Source of the DNA: Sneathiella limimaris
GTDB lineage: Bacteria; Pseudomonadota; Alphaproteobacteria; Sneathiellales; Sneathiellaceae
Direction of reading: 5' to 3'
Assembly: GCF_012932565.1 (NCBI RefSeq)
Contig: NZ_JABBYJ010000001.1
Span: 62,001 to 126,000 of the forward strand
DNA: 64,000 nt
Shown here piece after piece: positions 1 to 8,245 of the stretch. A program made the translations under genes and the position numbers. How positions within the stretch are numbered: the first letter of the stretch is position 1; every line of letters begins with the position of its first letter. A model generated the notes under the pieces. The model did not search any database and was not told where the DNA came from. It worked only from the letters and a program-made list of their open reading frames with translations.

Positions 1-2
1 AA

Positions 3-218
3 GCTCTGTTTGCAGCTTATGAAAAAGCTGACACCAAGAACTTCCCTCTGATGAAAGAAAAAGGCCTGGAAGCCATCACTTACTCTGATGAAGAACTGGC
101 CCGTTTCCGTAAAGTTGGCGCACAGCCAGTATGGGATGACTGGGTAAAAGACATGAACGAAAAAGGTCTGCCAGCAGAAGAGCTGCTGAACCTGATCATG
201 ACGACTGCCAAGCAGTAA
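3..218 (+). CDS. dctP: TRAP transporter solute-binding protein, C-terminal end (partial)
   Basis: Only the last 71 codons are present; the frame is open at the left edge and stops with TAA at 216-218. The tail (ending NLIMTTAKQ, with a VGAQPVWDDWVKDMNEKG segment) resembles the C-terminal helices of DctP-family periplasmic binding proteins. These capture a carboxylate-type ligand and hand it to the QM membrane subunits. The next two genes on the same strand encode exactly those subunits, which is the main support. A terminator directly follows, so the binding protein is probably made in excess over the permeases. The ligand cannot be told from this fragment. Confidence 0.8.
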   Translation, partial: ALFAAYEKADTKNFPLMKEKGLEAITYSDEELARFRKVGAQPVWDDWVKDMNEKGLPAEELLNLIMTTAKQ

Positions 219-232
219 AACTGGAATTGGAA

Positions 233-268
233 GGGTCGGTGAATTTTAACTTTGCCGACCCTTTTTTT
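233..268 (+). terminator. Intrinsic terminator after the TRAP binding protein
   Basis: A GGGTCGG arm (233-239) pairs with CCGACCC (255-261) around a 15-nt loop and is followed by seven T. It lies between the binding-protein gene and the permease genes, so it probably acts as an attenuating intercistronic terminator. Confidence 0.85.
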
Positions 269-376
269 ACATCTCCAGCTAAGTTCAAATTCAGTCTCAA
301 GAAACTGAAAATCATAAAAATTTGACTCTGGTTTGGCCGGTGCGTCCCGGTCGTCTCAGCTTTTAAGAGTGCGTCC

Positions 377-1054
377 ATGATAATAAACTCCGCTTCGCCC
401 AACGAGCCTCCCCAAGGGGCATTGGGAAAATTCGACTTCTGGTTTTCTAAAATTGAAAACTTCCTGAACGCGTTTTCGGCCATCGCGATTTTCGCCGTGA
501 TGATCCTTGGTGTCACCCAGGTATTGAGCCGAAAACTCCTCGACCTGCCGATCTACGGCTATATCGATTTCATCGAACAAGGCATGGTGATCTTCGCCTT
601 CTTCGGCATTGCCTATTGCCAACGGCTTGGTGGCCATGTCCGAATGGATTTGTTCATGGCCAAGTTTAACGGGCGAACCCTTTACTTTTTTGAAGCCCTT
701 GCAACCTTGGTCGGTCTGTTTGTTATCACGGTCCTCATTGATACCAGCTATCTGCATTTCCAACGGGCCTTCGAATATGGCGACAGCACAATCGATATTG
801 GCCTGCCGATTTGGCCAGCCAAACTGATTATTCCGGTGATGTTCTGTTTCCTTTGGGTCCGCTTTGCGGTTCAGCTGGTGGGCTTTACCCGCCTCTTCCT
901 ATACCCGAACGCATCCATCATTGCCGTTCCGGTCATCGAAGACGTTGAGACACAAGCCCGAAAAGAAATTGAAGATGCGCTCGGTGAGGAAGCAGCCGCA
1001 CAGGCCAAGTTTGATGAAACCTACCGCCGAAAAGCCAGAAAGAGTGGAGAGTAA
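377..1054 (+). CDS. dctQ: TRAP transporter small permease (DctQ-type)
   Basis: A 225-aa inner-membrane protein with four hydrophobic segments (roughly residues 35-55, 70-88, 113-132 and 150-172), as in TRAP small subunits. The GIAYCQRLGGHVRMDLF stretch resembles the conserved segment after helix 2 in this family. It works with the large subunit encoded 3 nt downstream in sodium-coupled uptake of organic acids. The last 40 or so residues are an unusually charged tail rich in Glu, Lys, Arg and Ala, presumably cytoplasmic. The ATG at 377 is the first start in frame after the upstream terminator; no strong Shine-Dalgarno is visible. The substrate is unknown. Confidence 0.9.
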   Translation: MIINSASPNEPPQGALGKFDFWFSKIENFLNAFSAIAIFAVMILGVTQVLSRKLLDLPIYGYIDFIEQGMVIFAFFGIAYCQRLGGHVRMDLFMAKFNGRTLYFFEALATLVGLFVITVLIDTSYLHFQRAFEYGDSTIDIGLPIWPAKLIIPVMFCFLWVRFAVQLVGFTRLFLYPNASIIAVPVIEDVETQARKEIEDALGEEAAAQAKFDETYRRKARKSGE

Positions 1055-1057
1055 GTA

Positions 1058-2365
1058 ATGGAATTAGATCCTCTTTTGACCGGCGTAATCGGCATGGGCG
1101 CCCTGATCGTCATGGTCTTTTTGGGTGTTCGGGTTTACATCGCGGCAACGATTGTCGGGATGCTGGGCATTGTTTCCATCATTGGCTGGGATGCGGGTAC
1201 AGGTATCGTGGGAACGATCCCTCACTCTAAATCCACGCTCTATTCCTTGAGCGTGTTGCCCATGTTTATCCTGATCGGCTATCTGGCCTTTCATGCAGGA
1301 ATTACCACGGCCGCCTTTGATGCTGCCAAGAAATGGCTGGGCTGGGTGCCGGGCGGACTTGCGGTATCAACCGTCTTCGCGGCCGCAGGTTTTGCGGCTG
1401 TGTCCGGTGCGAGTACGGCAACAGCTGCGGTTTTCACCCGTGTTGCCATCCCGGAAATGCTGAAAAACGGATATGACCGGCGGCTGGCTGCAGGTGTGGT
1501 TGCTGCGGGCGGTACGCTTGCCTCCCTCATTCCACCAAGTGCCATCCTTGTGATTTATGCGATCATCGTTGAGCAATCCGTTGGGGCCCTGCTGCTGGCA
1601 GGCTTTATCCCAGGTATTGTGTCCGCCTTGATTTATGCGTTTATCATTATGGGCCGGGCAACACTTAATCCAAAACTGGGACCACCGGTTCGGGGTTTCA
1701 CATTTAAGGAGCGGGTATCTTCCTTGCCAGGAACACTGCCAATCGTAGCGGTAATCGGGATTATCTTCTCAGCCATTTATGGTGGCTGGGCTACCCCGAC
1801 AGAAGCCGGTGCACTGGGCGCGTTCGTGGTTCTGATCCTTGCCTTCTTCCATGGTATGCGGACGAAGGAGCTGAAAGAGGCGTTGGCTGAAACAGCCAAG
1901 CTGAGCGTCATGATCTTCTCCATCATCTGGGGTGTTCTGGTGTTCGTTCGCTTCCTTGGCTTCTCAGGTTTGCCGGAAGCTTTTGCCGAATGGATTTTGG
2001 GCCTGCCTTTCCCACCAACAGTGATCATCATCATGATCCTCTGTGGCTATGCCATCCTCGGCATGTTCATGGATGCGATCGGTATGCTGCTCCTAACCTT
2101 GCCGGTGGTTTATCCAGCCGTTATTGGTCTGGGATATGATCCGATCTGGTTTGGTATCATCGTTGTGAAAATGGTGGAAATCTGCCTGATCACACCACCA
2201 ATTGGATTGAACTGTTACGTCGTGAACGGGGTTCGACCTGATATCCCGCTCGCCGATGTGTTCCGGGGAATCGGGCCGTTCTTTGTTGCGGACGTGTTGA
2301 CGGTTGCCCTCTTTATCGCCTTCCCATCCCTGATCCTGTGGTTGCCACAGGCAATGCTGAACTAA
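1058..2365 (+). CDS. dctM: TRAP transporter large permease (DctM-type)
   Basis: A 435-aa protein that is hydrophobic throughout, fitting the roughly 12 helices of the TRAP large subunit, which carries the transport path. Family-typical stretches include VSGASTATAAVFTRVAIPEM near residues 115-135, GTLASLIPPSAILVIYAI near 150, ATPTEAGALGA near 245 and the C-terminal MVEICLITPPIGLNCYVVNGV. The last of these is a hallmark of DctM proteins. It starts 3 nt after the small permease and ends at a strong terminator. The acyl-CoA operon that follows suggests a carboxylic acid substrate, which is inference only. Confidence 0.95.
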   Translation: MELDPLLTGVIGMGALIVMVFLGVRVYIAATIVGMLGIVSIIGWDAGTGIVGTIPHSKSTLYSLSVLPMFILIGYLAFHAGITTAAFDAAKKWLGWVPGGLAVSTVFAAAGFAAVSGASTATAAVFTRVAIPEMLKNGYDRRLAAGVVAAGGTLASLIPPSAILVIYAIIVEQSVGALLLAGFIPGIVSALIYAFIIMGRATLNPKLGPPVRGFTFKERVSSLPGTLPIVAVIGIIFSAIYGGWATPTEAGALGAFVVLILAFFHGMRTKELKEALAETAKLSVMIFSIIWGVLVFVRFLGFSGLPEAFAEWILGLPFPPTVIIIMILCGYAILGMFMDAIGMLLLTLPVVYPAVIGLGYDPIWFGIIVVKMVEICLITPPIGLNCYVVNGVRPDIPLADVFRGIGPFFVADVLTVALFIAFPSLILWLPQAMLN

Positions 2366-2390
2366 GGGAAGACGCCTTAAACCTTGAAAA

Positions 2391-2415
2391 CCCGCCAGAA
2401 ATGGCGGGTTTTTTT
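2391..2415 (+). terminator. Intrinsic terminator after the TRAP permeases
   Basis: CCCGCCA (2391-2397) pairs with TGGCGGG (2402-2408) across a 4-nt loop, followed by seven T. It separates the TRAP operon from the acyl-CoA operon. Confidence 0.92.
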
Positions 2416-2483
2416 ATGCGCAACTTGTCTTAGGGCACCGCACCTATCTGACTTTTCAGTCTTTGCCGTCCCAGCGGCAACTG

Positions 2484-2502
2484 TGACTTGATCAACAAGT
2501 CA
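2484..2502. promoter_or_regulatory. Candidate operator: 19-bp dyad upstream of the acyl-CoA operon
   Basis: TGACTTG and CAAGTCA form perfect 7-bp arms around ATCAA, 51 bp before the start of the acyl-CoA dehydrogenase gene. A second dyad (TTGCCG/CGGCAA, 2463-2480) lies just upstream. No T-run follows either, so they look more like protein-binding sites than terminators. The regulator is not in the window. Confidence 0.4.
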
Positions 2503-2553
2503 ACTTCAGGCACTCTTACAGGCATAATAATAAAAAAGAAAAAGGACTGATTA

Positions 2554-3726
2554 ATGGACTTCTCACTGACAGAAGAACAGATTGCTATTCGTGAAAATGT
2601 TGCGGGTCTCTGCGCCAAGTTCGATGAAGACTACTGGCACGAGCGGGATCGCACGGGCGAATTTCCAAACGAATTTCATAAAGCAATGGCTGATGCAGGC
2701 TGGCTTGGCATCACCATGCCCGAAGAATATGGCGGGGCCAACCTTGGCGTGACCGAGGCCGCCCTGATGATGCATGAAGTTGCCAAATCAACAGGCGGCA
2801 TGTCAGCGGCCTCCGCAATTCACATCAATATCTTTGGCCCGCATCCGATCGTTGTGTTCGGGAGCGAGGAACAAAAACAAAGATGGCTGCCTCCGCTCAT
2901 CAAGGGTGAAGTTAAATCCTGCTTCGGGGTCACCGAGCCGAACTCCGGCCTCAATACATCTGCCTTGCAAACCCGCGCTGTTAAACAAGGCAACCAATAT
3001 ATCGTCAACGGCCAGAAAATGTGGACCACCACCGGTCAGGAAGCTGACAAGATCATGCTGCTGGCCCGCACCACCCCGATTGAGGACTGCAAAAAGCCAA
3101 CCGATGGCTTGTCCATTTTCTACACCGATCTGAACCGGGAATTTTGCGACGTTCGAGTGATTGAGAAGATGGGCCGCAAGTGCGTGGATTCCAACGAAGT
3201 GTTTATCAATGACCTGCCGGTTCCTGAGGAAGACCTGATCGGCGAGGAAGGTAAAGGGTTTTATTACCTGCTGCACAGCCTCAACCCGGAACGGATCCTT
3301 GTGGGCCTGGAAGGTGTCGGCATTGGCATGAACGCTCTGGCCCGCGCGGCCCAGTATGCCAAGGACCGGGAAGTTTTCGGTCGACCCATCGGCAAGAACC
3401 AGTCCATTCAGCATCCGCTTGCGCAAAACTGGATGGAGTTGGAAGCTGCCTACCTGATGGCCATGAAGGGCGCATACCTTTATGATAGCGGCCAGACAAA
3501 TGAGTGCGGAACTTATGCAAACGCGGCCAAATATATGGGCGGCGAGGCTGGCTTCAATGCCTGTCAGCAGGCGGTGATGACCCATGGCGGCGTCGGTTAT
3601 GCCAAGGAGTTCACCATTGAGCGGTTGATGCGCGAAGTGATGATCTGCCGGATCGCCCCAATCAGTCCACAGCTGATCCTGTGTTATATTGCTGAAAAGG
3701 CGCTTGGCTTGCCAAAATCCTATTAA
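2554..3726 (+). CDS. Acyl-CoA dehydrogenase family protein
   Basis: A 390-aa flavoprotein of the usual acyl-CoA dehydrogenase length. Seen in order: an N-terminal helical domain (MDFSLTEEQ...), the FAD-contacting CFGVTEPNSGLNTSALQT stretch near residue 125, GQKMWTTTG near 155, and a C-terminal helical domain with EVFGRPIGKNQSIQHPLA near 275 and THGGVGYAKEFTIERLMREV near 350. It would introduce an alpha,beta double bond into an acyl-CoA and pass electrons to ETF. It is followed after 21 bp by a CoA-transferase and then an acyl-CoA synthetase. The three look like one operon that activates and oxidises an acid. Chain length and substrate are undetermined. Confidence 0.93.
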   Translation: MDFSLTEEQIAIRENVAGLCAKFDEDYWHERDRTGEFPNEFHKAMADAGWLGITMPEEYGGANLGVTEAALMMHEVAKSTGGMSAASAIHINIFGPHPIVVFGSEEQKQRWLPPLIKGEVKSCFGVTEPNSGLNTSALQTRAVKQGNQYIVNGQKMWTTTGQEADKIMLLARTTPIEDCKKPTDGLSIFYTDLNREFCDVRVIEKMGRKCVDSNEVFINDLPVPEEDLIGEEGKGFYYLLHSLNPERILVGLEGVGIGMNALARAAQYAKDREVFGRPIGKNQSIQHPLAQNWMELEAAYLMAMKGAYLYDSGQTNECGTYANAAKYMGGEAGFNACQQAVMTHGGVGYAKEFTIERLMREVMICRIAPISPQLILCYIAEKALGLPKSY

Positions 3727-3747
3727 GATTGAAACTGAAGGTTCCAA

Positions 3748-4962
3748 ATGAATAACAATAATCAAGGACCCCTCAGTGGTGTGAGAATAGCGGACCTGAC
3801 ATCTGTATTGTTGGGCCCGTTCGCCACCCAAATTTTGGGGGATCACGGGGCGGACGTGATCAAAATCGAAGGGCTAGACGGAGATACCACCCGGGACATC
3901 GGCCCCCGCCAGTCAGATGATATGGCGGCTGTCTACATGACGGCTAACCGAAACAAGCGAAGCCTGGCAATCGATTTGAAAAATCCCGATGGCAAGGCAG
4001 CCTTTCTGGAGTTTCTGAAAACTGTTGATGTCCTGGTGCACAACATGCGCCCCTCTGCCATCAAACGGCTGGGCCTGACCTATGAAGATGTAAAGAAGGT
4101 CAACCCGAATATCGTTTATTGCGGAGCCTTTGGATTTTCGCAAGAGGGGCCTTATGCCAATAAACCTGCCTATGACGACATGATCCAGGGGGTCAGCGGG
4201 ATTGCCGCAACCCAAAGCCAACTGGTTGGCCGCCCCGCCTATATGCCGACCGTTCTGGCGGACAAGGCGACGGGCCTTACAGTTGTCTATGCGGTTTCCA
4301 TGGCGCTTTTTCATCGGGAGCGCACAGGACAGGGACAAGAGGTCAAAGTCCCCATGTTTGAAACCATGGTCCAGTTTCATATGCTGGAGCATCTCTATGG
4401 GGAACATTTCGTTCCCGCCAAGGGAAGCGCGGGGTATCCGCGGGCAACCTCCCCCACGCGGCACCCCTACAAAACAAAAGATGACCGCATGATCGGCTGC
4501 CTTCCTTATGTGGACAAGCAGTGGAAAGCGTTTTTCACCATAGCGGGACAACCGGAATTGATGGACGATCCACGCTTTTGTAATATCTCAGCCAGGCTTG
4601 CCAACATCGATGCGCTATACGCCCTCCTCTCGGATATCATCGTGACACGAAATGCGGATGATTGGCTGAGAGATCTGGAAGAAGCCAATATCCCGGCCGT
4701 TCCGATCAATACACCAACTGACCTGATCACGGATCCACATCTGGTCGAAACAGGTTACTGGAAAGAACTGGACCATCCGACAGAGGGCAAGCTTCGCTTC
4801 ACGGGAATTCCAACCAGCTTTTCAGAAACACCAGGCGATATCAGCCGACTGCCCCCCAGACATGGGGAACATTCTGTTGAAGTCCTGGCAGAAGCTGGCG
4901 TTAAACAAGAAAACATTGATAAACTGATCGCAGCCGGCGTGATTAAAAACAAAACAGAATAG
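3748..4962 (+). CDS. CaiB/BaiF family (class III) CoA-transferase
   Basis: A 404-aa protein of the family III CoA-transferases, which move CoA between carboxylic acids through an aspartyl intermediate. The N-terminus LSGVRIADLTSVLLGPFATQ, ADVIKIE near residue 35, and NRNKRSLAIDLKNPDGKAAF near 67 are family signatures. PAYDDMIQGVSG near residue 140 holds the probable catalytic aspartate. It lies between an acyl-CoA dehydrogenase and an acyl-CoA synthetase with gaps of 21 and 24 bp. Together they suggest a pathway that can load CoA on a substrate by two routes, synthetase or transferase. The donor and acceptor acids cannot be named from sequence. Confidence 0.93.
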   Translation: MNNNNQGPLSGVRIADLTSVLLGPFATQILGDHGADVIKIEGLDGDTTRDIGPRQSDDMAAVYMTANRNKRSLAIDLKNPDGKAAFLEFLKTVDVLVHNMRPSAIKRLGLTYEDVKKVNPNIVYCGAFGFSQEGPYANKPAYDDMIQGVSGIAATQSQLVGRPAYMPTVLADKATGLTVVYAVSMALFHRERTGQGQEVKVPMFETMVQFHMLEHLYGEHFVPAKGSAGYPRATSPTRHPYKTKDDRMIGCLPYVDKQWKAFFTIAGQPELMDDPRFCNISARLANIDALYALLSDIIVTRNADDWLRDLEEANIPAVPINTPTDLITDPHLVETGYWKELDHPTEGKLRFTGIPTSFSETPGDISRLPPRHGEHSVEVLAEAGVKQENIDKLIAAGVIKNKTE

Positions 4963-4986
4963 GCCGCGCTCATATGGGGAGGAAAC

Positions 4987-6528
4987 ATGCATATCAGGGA
5001 GTTTGCAGTATCGCAGCCTGAAAAACCTGCCGTCATCATGGCAGAAACAGGCGAGATCATTACGTATAAAGAGTTAGACGAACGATCCAACCAGGTGGCC
5101 CAGTTTTTTAGGGCCGCCGGACTTCAGGTGGGCGATCACATCGCCTTTTTGATGGAAAATAACAACCGCTATCACGAGCTGCTTTGGGGTGCCCAGCGCG
5201 CCGGGCTCTATTACACGGCGATCTCTTCGCGCCTCTCGGCTGAGGAGGCAAGCTACATCATCAACGATTGCGGAGCGGAATTTTTCATTACGTCTTATGC
5301 GAAAAAAGATTTGGCAAAAGAGGTACTCGGCACGATTTCAAATGTCCGAAAATGCCTGATGATGAACGGTGTGATTGACGGGTATCAATCCTACGAAGAC
5401 GCGATCTCAGAATATCCGACGACGGCCCTTGCAGATGAGTGTGAGGGAGCGGACATGCTTTATTCATCAGGAACAACAGGGCGTCCCAAAGGGGTCAAGC
5501 CTGTAGATGTAGGCGAGCCGATCGGCTCTGATGATCCGCTCTATAATATCCAAAAAGGCCTTTATGGGTTTAGCAGTGACGTCATTTACCTGTCACCTGC
5601 CCCGCTTTATCACGCCGCGCCCCTTCGTTATAACATGCGGGTTCATCGTTTTGGCGGCACTTGCGTGGTGATGGAGCGGTTTGACCCGGAGACCTACCTG
5701 CAACTTGTTGAAAAATACAAGATTACCCACACACAACTGGTGCCCACCATGTTCATCCGCATGCTGAAGCTGCCAGATGAGGTGCGGCTAAAATATGATG
5801 TGAGCTCACTGAAAACGGCCATTCATGCCGCGGCCCCCTGCCCCGAGAAAATTAAACGTCAGATGTTTGACTGGTGGGGACCGATCATCCACGAATATTA
5901 CGGCGGCACGGAAGGAAATGGCTACGTCACGACAGGACCCGAAGAATGGCTAGCCCACCCCGGAACCGTGGGAAAAGCCGTGATGGGTATCCTGCATATT
6001 GTGGGTGAAGACGGCGAAGAACTCCCACCTGGTGAAACCGGGGTGATTTATTTCTCCGACGGGAAGGATTTCGTCTATCACAATGACCCAGGCAAAACAT
6101 CCGAAAGCTACAACACCAAAGGCTGGAGCACGCTGGGTGATGTGGGTTACATGGATGAAGAGGGATATCTCTATCTCACCGATCGGAAAAGTTTCATGAT
6201 CATTTCCGGCGGCGTGAATATCTATCCGCAGGAGGTGGAAGATCACCTTATCAACCATGAAGCCGTATATGACGTTGCGGTCTTTGGGATTCCCAACGAG
6301 GATTTTGGCGAAGAAGTTAAGGCCGTTGTCCAGCCATTGAATATGTCCCTGGCGACAGAAGACCTGCGCGAAGAGCTGATGGCCTATTGCCGGGATCATC
6401 TCAGCCATATCAAATGTCCAAGGACGATTGATTTCATGGAAGAGCTACCCCGGCATCCAACCGGAAAGCTTTATAAACGCCTGCTCCGCGACCCTTACTG
6501 GAAGGATCACGGAAACAAGCTGGTTTAA
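4987..6528 (+). CDS. Acyl-CoA synthetase (AMP-forming)
   Basis: A 513-aa ANL-superfamily enzyme that activates an acid to acyl-AMP and then acyl-CoA. The P-loop is YSSGTTGRPKGV near residue 158 and the adenine-binding motif is YYGGTEGNG near 300. The hinge region DRKSFMIISGGVNIYPQEVE is near 400 and the catalytic lysine lies in HPTGKLYKR near 497. A strong GGGGAGG Shine-Dalgarno precedes the ATG. It is the last gene of the operon with the dehydrogenase and CoA-transferase, and its 3' end faces ribH with only 4 bp between. Substrate specificity is not predictable here. Confidence 0.93.
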   Translation: MHIREFAVSQPEKPAVIMAETGEIITYKELDERSNQVAQFFRAAGLQVGDHIAFLMENNNRYHELLWGAQRAGLYYTAISSRLSAEEASYIINDCGAEFFITSYAKKDLAKEVLGTISNVRKCLMMNGVIDGYQSYEDAISEYPTTALADECEGADMLYSSGTTGRPKGVKPVDVGEPIGSDDPLYNIQKGLYGFSSDVIYLSPAPLYHAAPLRYNMRVHRFGGTCVVMERFDPETYLQLVEKYKITHTQLVPTMFIRMLKLPDEVRLKYDVSSLKTAIHAAAPCPEKIKRQMFDWWGPIIHEYYGGTEGNGYVTTGPEEWLAHPGTVGKAVMGILHIVGEDGEELPPGETGVIYFSDGKDFVYHNDPGKTSESYNTKGWSTLGDVGYMDEEGYLYLTDRKSFMIISGGVNIYPQEVEDHLINHEAVYDVAVFGIPNEDFGEEVKAVVQPLNMSLATEDLREELMAYCRDHLSHIKCPRTIDFMEELPRHPTGKLYKRLLRDPYWKDHGNKLV

Positions 6529-6532
6529 TGAT

Positions 6533-7048
6533 TTAGGACGCCAGACGGGACGGCGCCTGAAAACGAACCATATTATTGAGGGTTTGGATGGCAGCATTGG
6601 CTGCCTCCTGCCCCTTAAGGACAAAATGGTTGCGGAAAAATTCCATATGAGCAGGGACTTCCTGGAAATTATGAGGCGTTAGCACTACTGAGAGAACCGG
6701 CACACCCGTATCCAGTTGCACCCGCATCATTCCCTCGAGCACGGTTCCGGCAACAAAGTCATGCCGGTAAATGCCGCCATCGACAATCAAGCCTGTTGCC
6801 ATGATCAAATCATACTGACCGGTTTCAGCCAGCTTTTGCGCCATCAGGGGAATTTCCAGACTGCCTGGAACATCAAACACCTCAACACGATCCGCGGGCA
6901 GACCTGCCGCCTCCAGATCTGCCGAAAAAGACGCTGTTGCCTGACTGACAATATCAATATGCCAGTTGGCTTGAATTACAGCGATTTTGCGGGTTGAGTT
7001 TTTGACTTCGGACAGAAGGCGAAGGGGTTCATTATTTTGGTTTGTCAT
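6533..7048 (-). CDS. ribH: 6,7-dimethyl-8-ribityllumazine synthase, type II (RibH2-like)
   Basis: A 171-aa enzyme that condenses 5-amino-6-ribitylamino-uracil with dihydroxybutanone phosphate, the penultimate step of riboflavin synthesis. NWHIDIV near residue 29, the [15 protein letters not shown] loop near 58, and [20 protein letters not shown] near 88 (with the catalytic-type His) are present. The overall sequence, including [11 protein letters not shown], matches the type II (RibH2) branch known from Brucella and Mesorhizobium rather than the classic RibH. It stands alone, without other rib genes, behind an FMN riboswitch. It converges with the acyl-CoA synthetase. Confidence 0.93.
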   Translation of the reverse strand: MTNQNNEPLRLLSEVKNSTRKIAVIQANWHIDIVSQATASFSADLEAAGLPADRVEVFDVPGSLEIPLMAQKLAETGQYDLIMATGLIVDGGIYRHDFVAGTVLEGMMRVQLDTGVPVLSVVLTPHNFQEVPAHMEFFRNHFVLKGQEAANAAIQTLNNMVRFQAPSRLAS

Positions 7049-7138
7049 TTTTGACCTCTTGTTCAGATACCATCAAAAACTCAAGGCAAGACAAACTGAC
7101 ACCATAGGCGCAAACAGCCTGCTGGTGCCGTGCATGTT

Positions 7139-7275
7139 CTCTTCCATCCGGACTATGACCGTCGGCTCTGGAGTTACACCAGATCTGCTGACCCTGCCTC
7201 AGATGAGACAGGCGCTCGCGGGCTTAGATATCAATATCTTCACCGCCGGTAGGGACTTTCACCCTGCCCTGAGAA
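7139..7275 (-). promoter_or_regulatory. FMN riboswitch (RFN element)
   Basis: Read on the minus strand, the segment holds the conserved RFN blocks in order: CAGGGTGAAA, CCCTACCGGCGGTGA, AGCCCGCGAGCG, GGTCAGCAGATCTGGTG, AGAGCCGACGGTCATAGT and CCGGATGGAAGAG. It lies in the leader of ribH, ending about 90 nt before the ATG. FMN binding would lower ribH expression. No run of T stands right after the element, so translational control, or a terminator I did not resolve in the 90-nt linker, are both possible. Confidence 0.95.
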
Positions 7276-7357
7276 CATTGGCGTCTGACATACAGACGCG
7301 CAACATCGCGAGCATAATCTCATAGAGAAAGTGGGAAAGCAAATGTTTCGGGTGTGA

Positions 7358-7723
7358 TCAGGATAACGCTTGACGCAGATCGGCCAGACTGATGGGTTTG
7401 GTGTAGCTTTGCACTTCAACCAGGCCACGCGCACTGCCAATGGTTTTCGCAAAATCCACATAGTTGGGATTATAACCGGTCACCACCATGATCCGGGAAG
7501 AGCATCCCTCTTCGGCGAGCCAGTTGACAAGTTCAATCCCTTCAACACCCGGCATGACCATGTCGAGAATAATGACCGTCGGGTCAAATTCTTTATAGAT
7601 AGATTTGAACGCTTCCGCTTGATCCGTCACACGGACTTCGTAGTCCATTCCCTCGGCCACCTGACGGACGAAATCTGCGAAGAGTTTTTCGTCATCTATT
7701 ATTAATGCGCGTTTTTCACTCAT
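7358..7723 (-). CDS. Single-domain response regulator (CheY-like receiver)
   Basis: A 121-aa protein made of a receiver domain only. The acidic pair D10-D11, phospho-acceptor D54 in IILDMVMPG, T82 in VVTG and K109 in TKP are all in place, so it should be phosphorylatable. There is no output domain, so it acts by protein contact or as a phosphorelay intermediate. No kinase gene adjoins it; the nearest is the hybrid kinase at 14-17 kb. It is divergent from a small unknown gene with 64 bp between the starts. Confidence 0.92.
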   Translation of the reverse strand: MSEKRALIIDDEKLFADFVRQVAEGMDYEVRVTDQAEAFKSIYKEFDPTVIILDMVMPGVEGIELVNWLAEEGCSSRIMVVTGYNPNYVDFAKTIGSARGLVEVQSYTKPISLADLRQALS

Positions 7724-7787
7724 TGCGTAACAGTACTACATTTCTTACAGTTCAACCAAGTTCGATCTTTACCCTGAGGCTTAAATC

Positions 7788-8138
7788 GTGTCGGAAGATA
7801 TCTTCACCGCCCTCGTCAAAGAGGCCATTCAATATAACCAGTTGGAACGCTACTTTGTTCCTAAGGATAGTGAACTGGAGAAGTTAACAAATCACTTCCA
7901 AATCCATCCGGATATCCCAGAAATTGAGAAAGACAAGGCCTCAGACGGTGGGTTGAAACTTTCTCATGCACAAAGACGGATGCTAATCCTGCTAACAGCC
8001 CTTTGGGATGGGCGAGAAGCCGATAGAATCTTTGAAGAGGGAATCGGTAGTATCGGCAAGCTTATCCACGCAATGGATCGCAATAACCGGGAGCTTACCG
8101 CCGAATTGATTGTCGCTTACCCGGGCTGGGGGAATTAA
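7788..8138 (+). CDS. Hypothetical protein, 116 aa
   Basis: I do not recognise a family. The frame starts with GTG at 7788. It encodes a soluble, mostly helical, charged protein without signal peptide or membrane segment. The middle (LSHAQRRMLILLTALWDGREADRIFEEG) could form amphipathic helices, and the end AELIVAYPGWGN is distinctive. It is divergent from the single-domain response regulator and followed by the dGTPase gene after 107 bp. Uniform composition and the absence of a longer competing frame support it as a real gene. Function unknown. Confidence 0.65.
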   Translation: MSEDIFTALVKEAIQYNQLERYFVPKDSELEKLTNHFQIHPDIPEIEKDKASDGGLKLSHAQRRMLILLTALWDGREADRIFEEGIGSIGKLIHAMDRNNRELTAELIVAYPGWGN

Positions 8139-8245
8139 AAGATCAAAAACCCGCTTTTCCTTGTCTTAGCAGCAGAAATGTAAGACTTTGCCCATAACAC
8201 TGTGATGATCAGGACTTTCTCAAAGGCGAAAAGAGACAAATTCCC

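Noticed and set aside
2803-3846. 347-codon open frame on the minus strand
   Set aside because: It lies opposite the acyl-CoA dehydrogenase, has no recognisable domain and no start context; a shadow of that gene.
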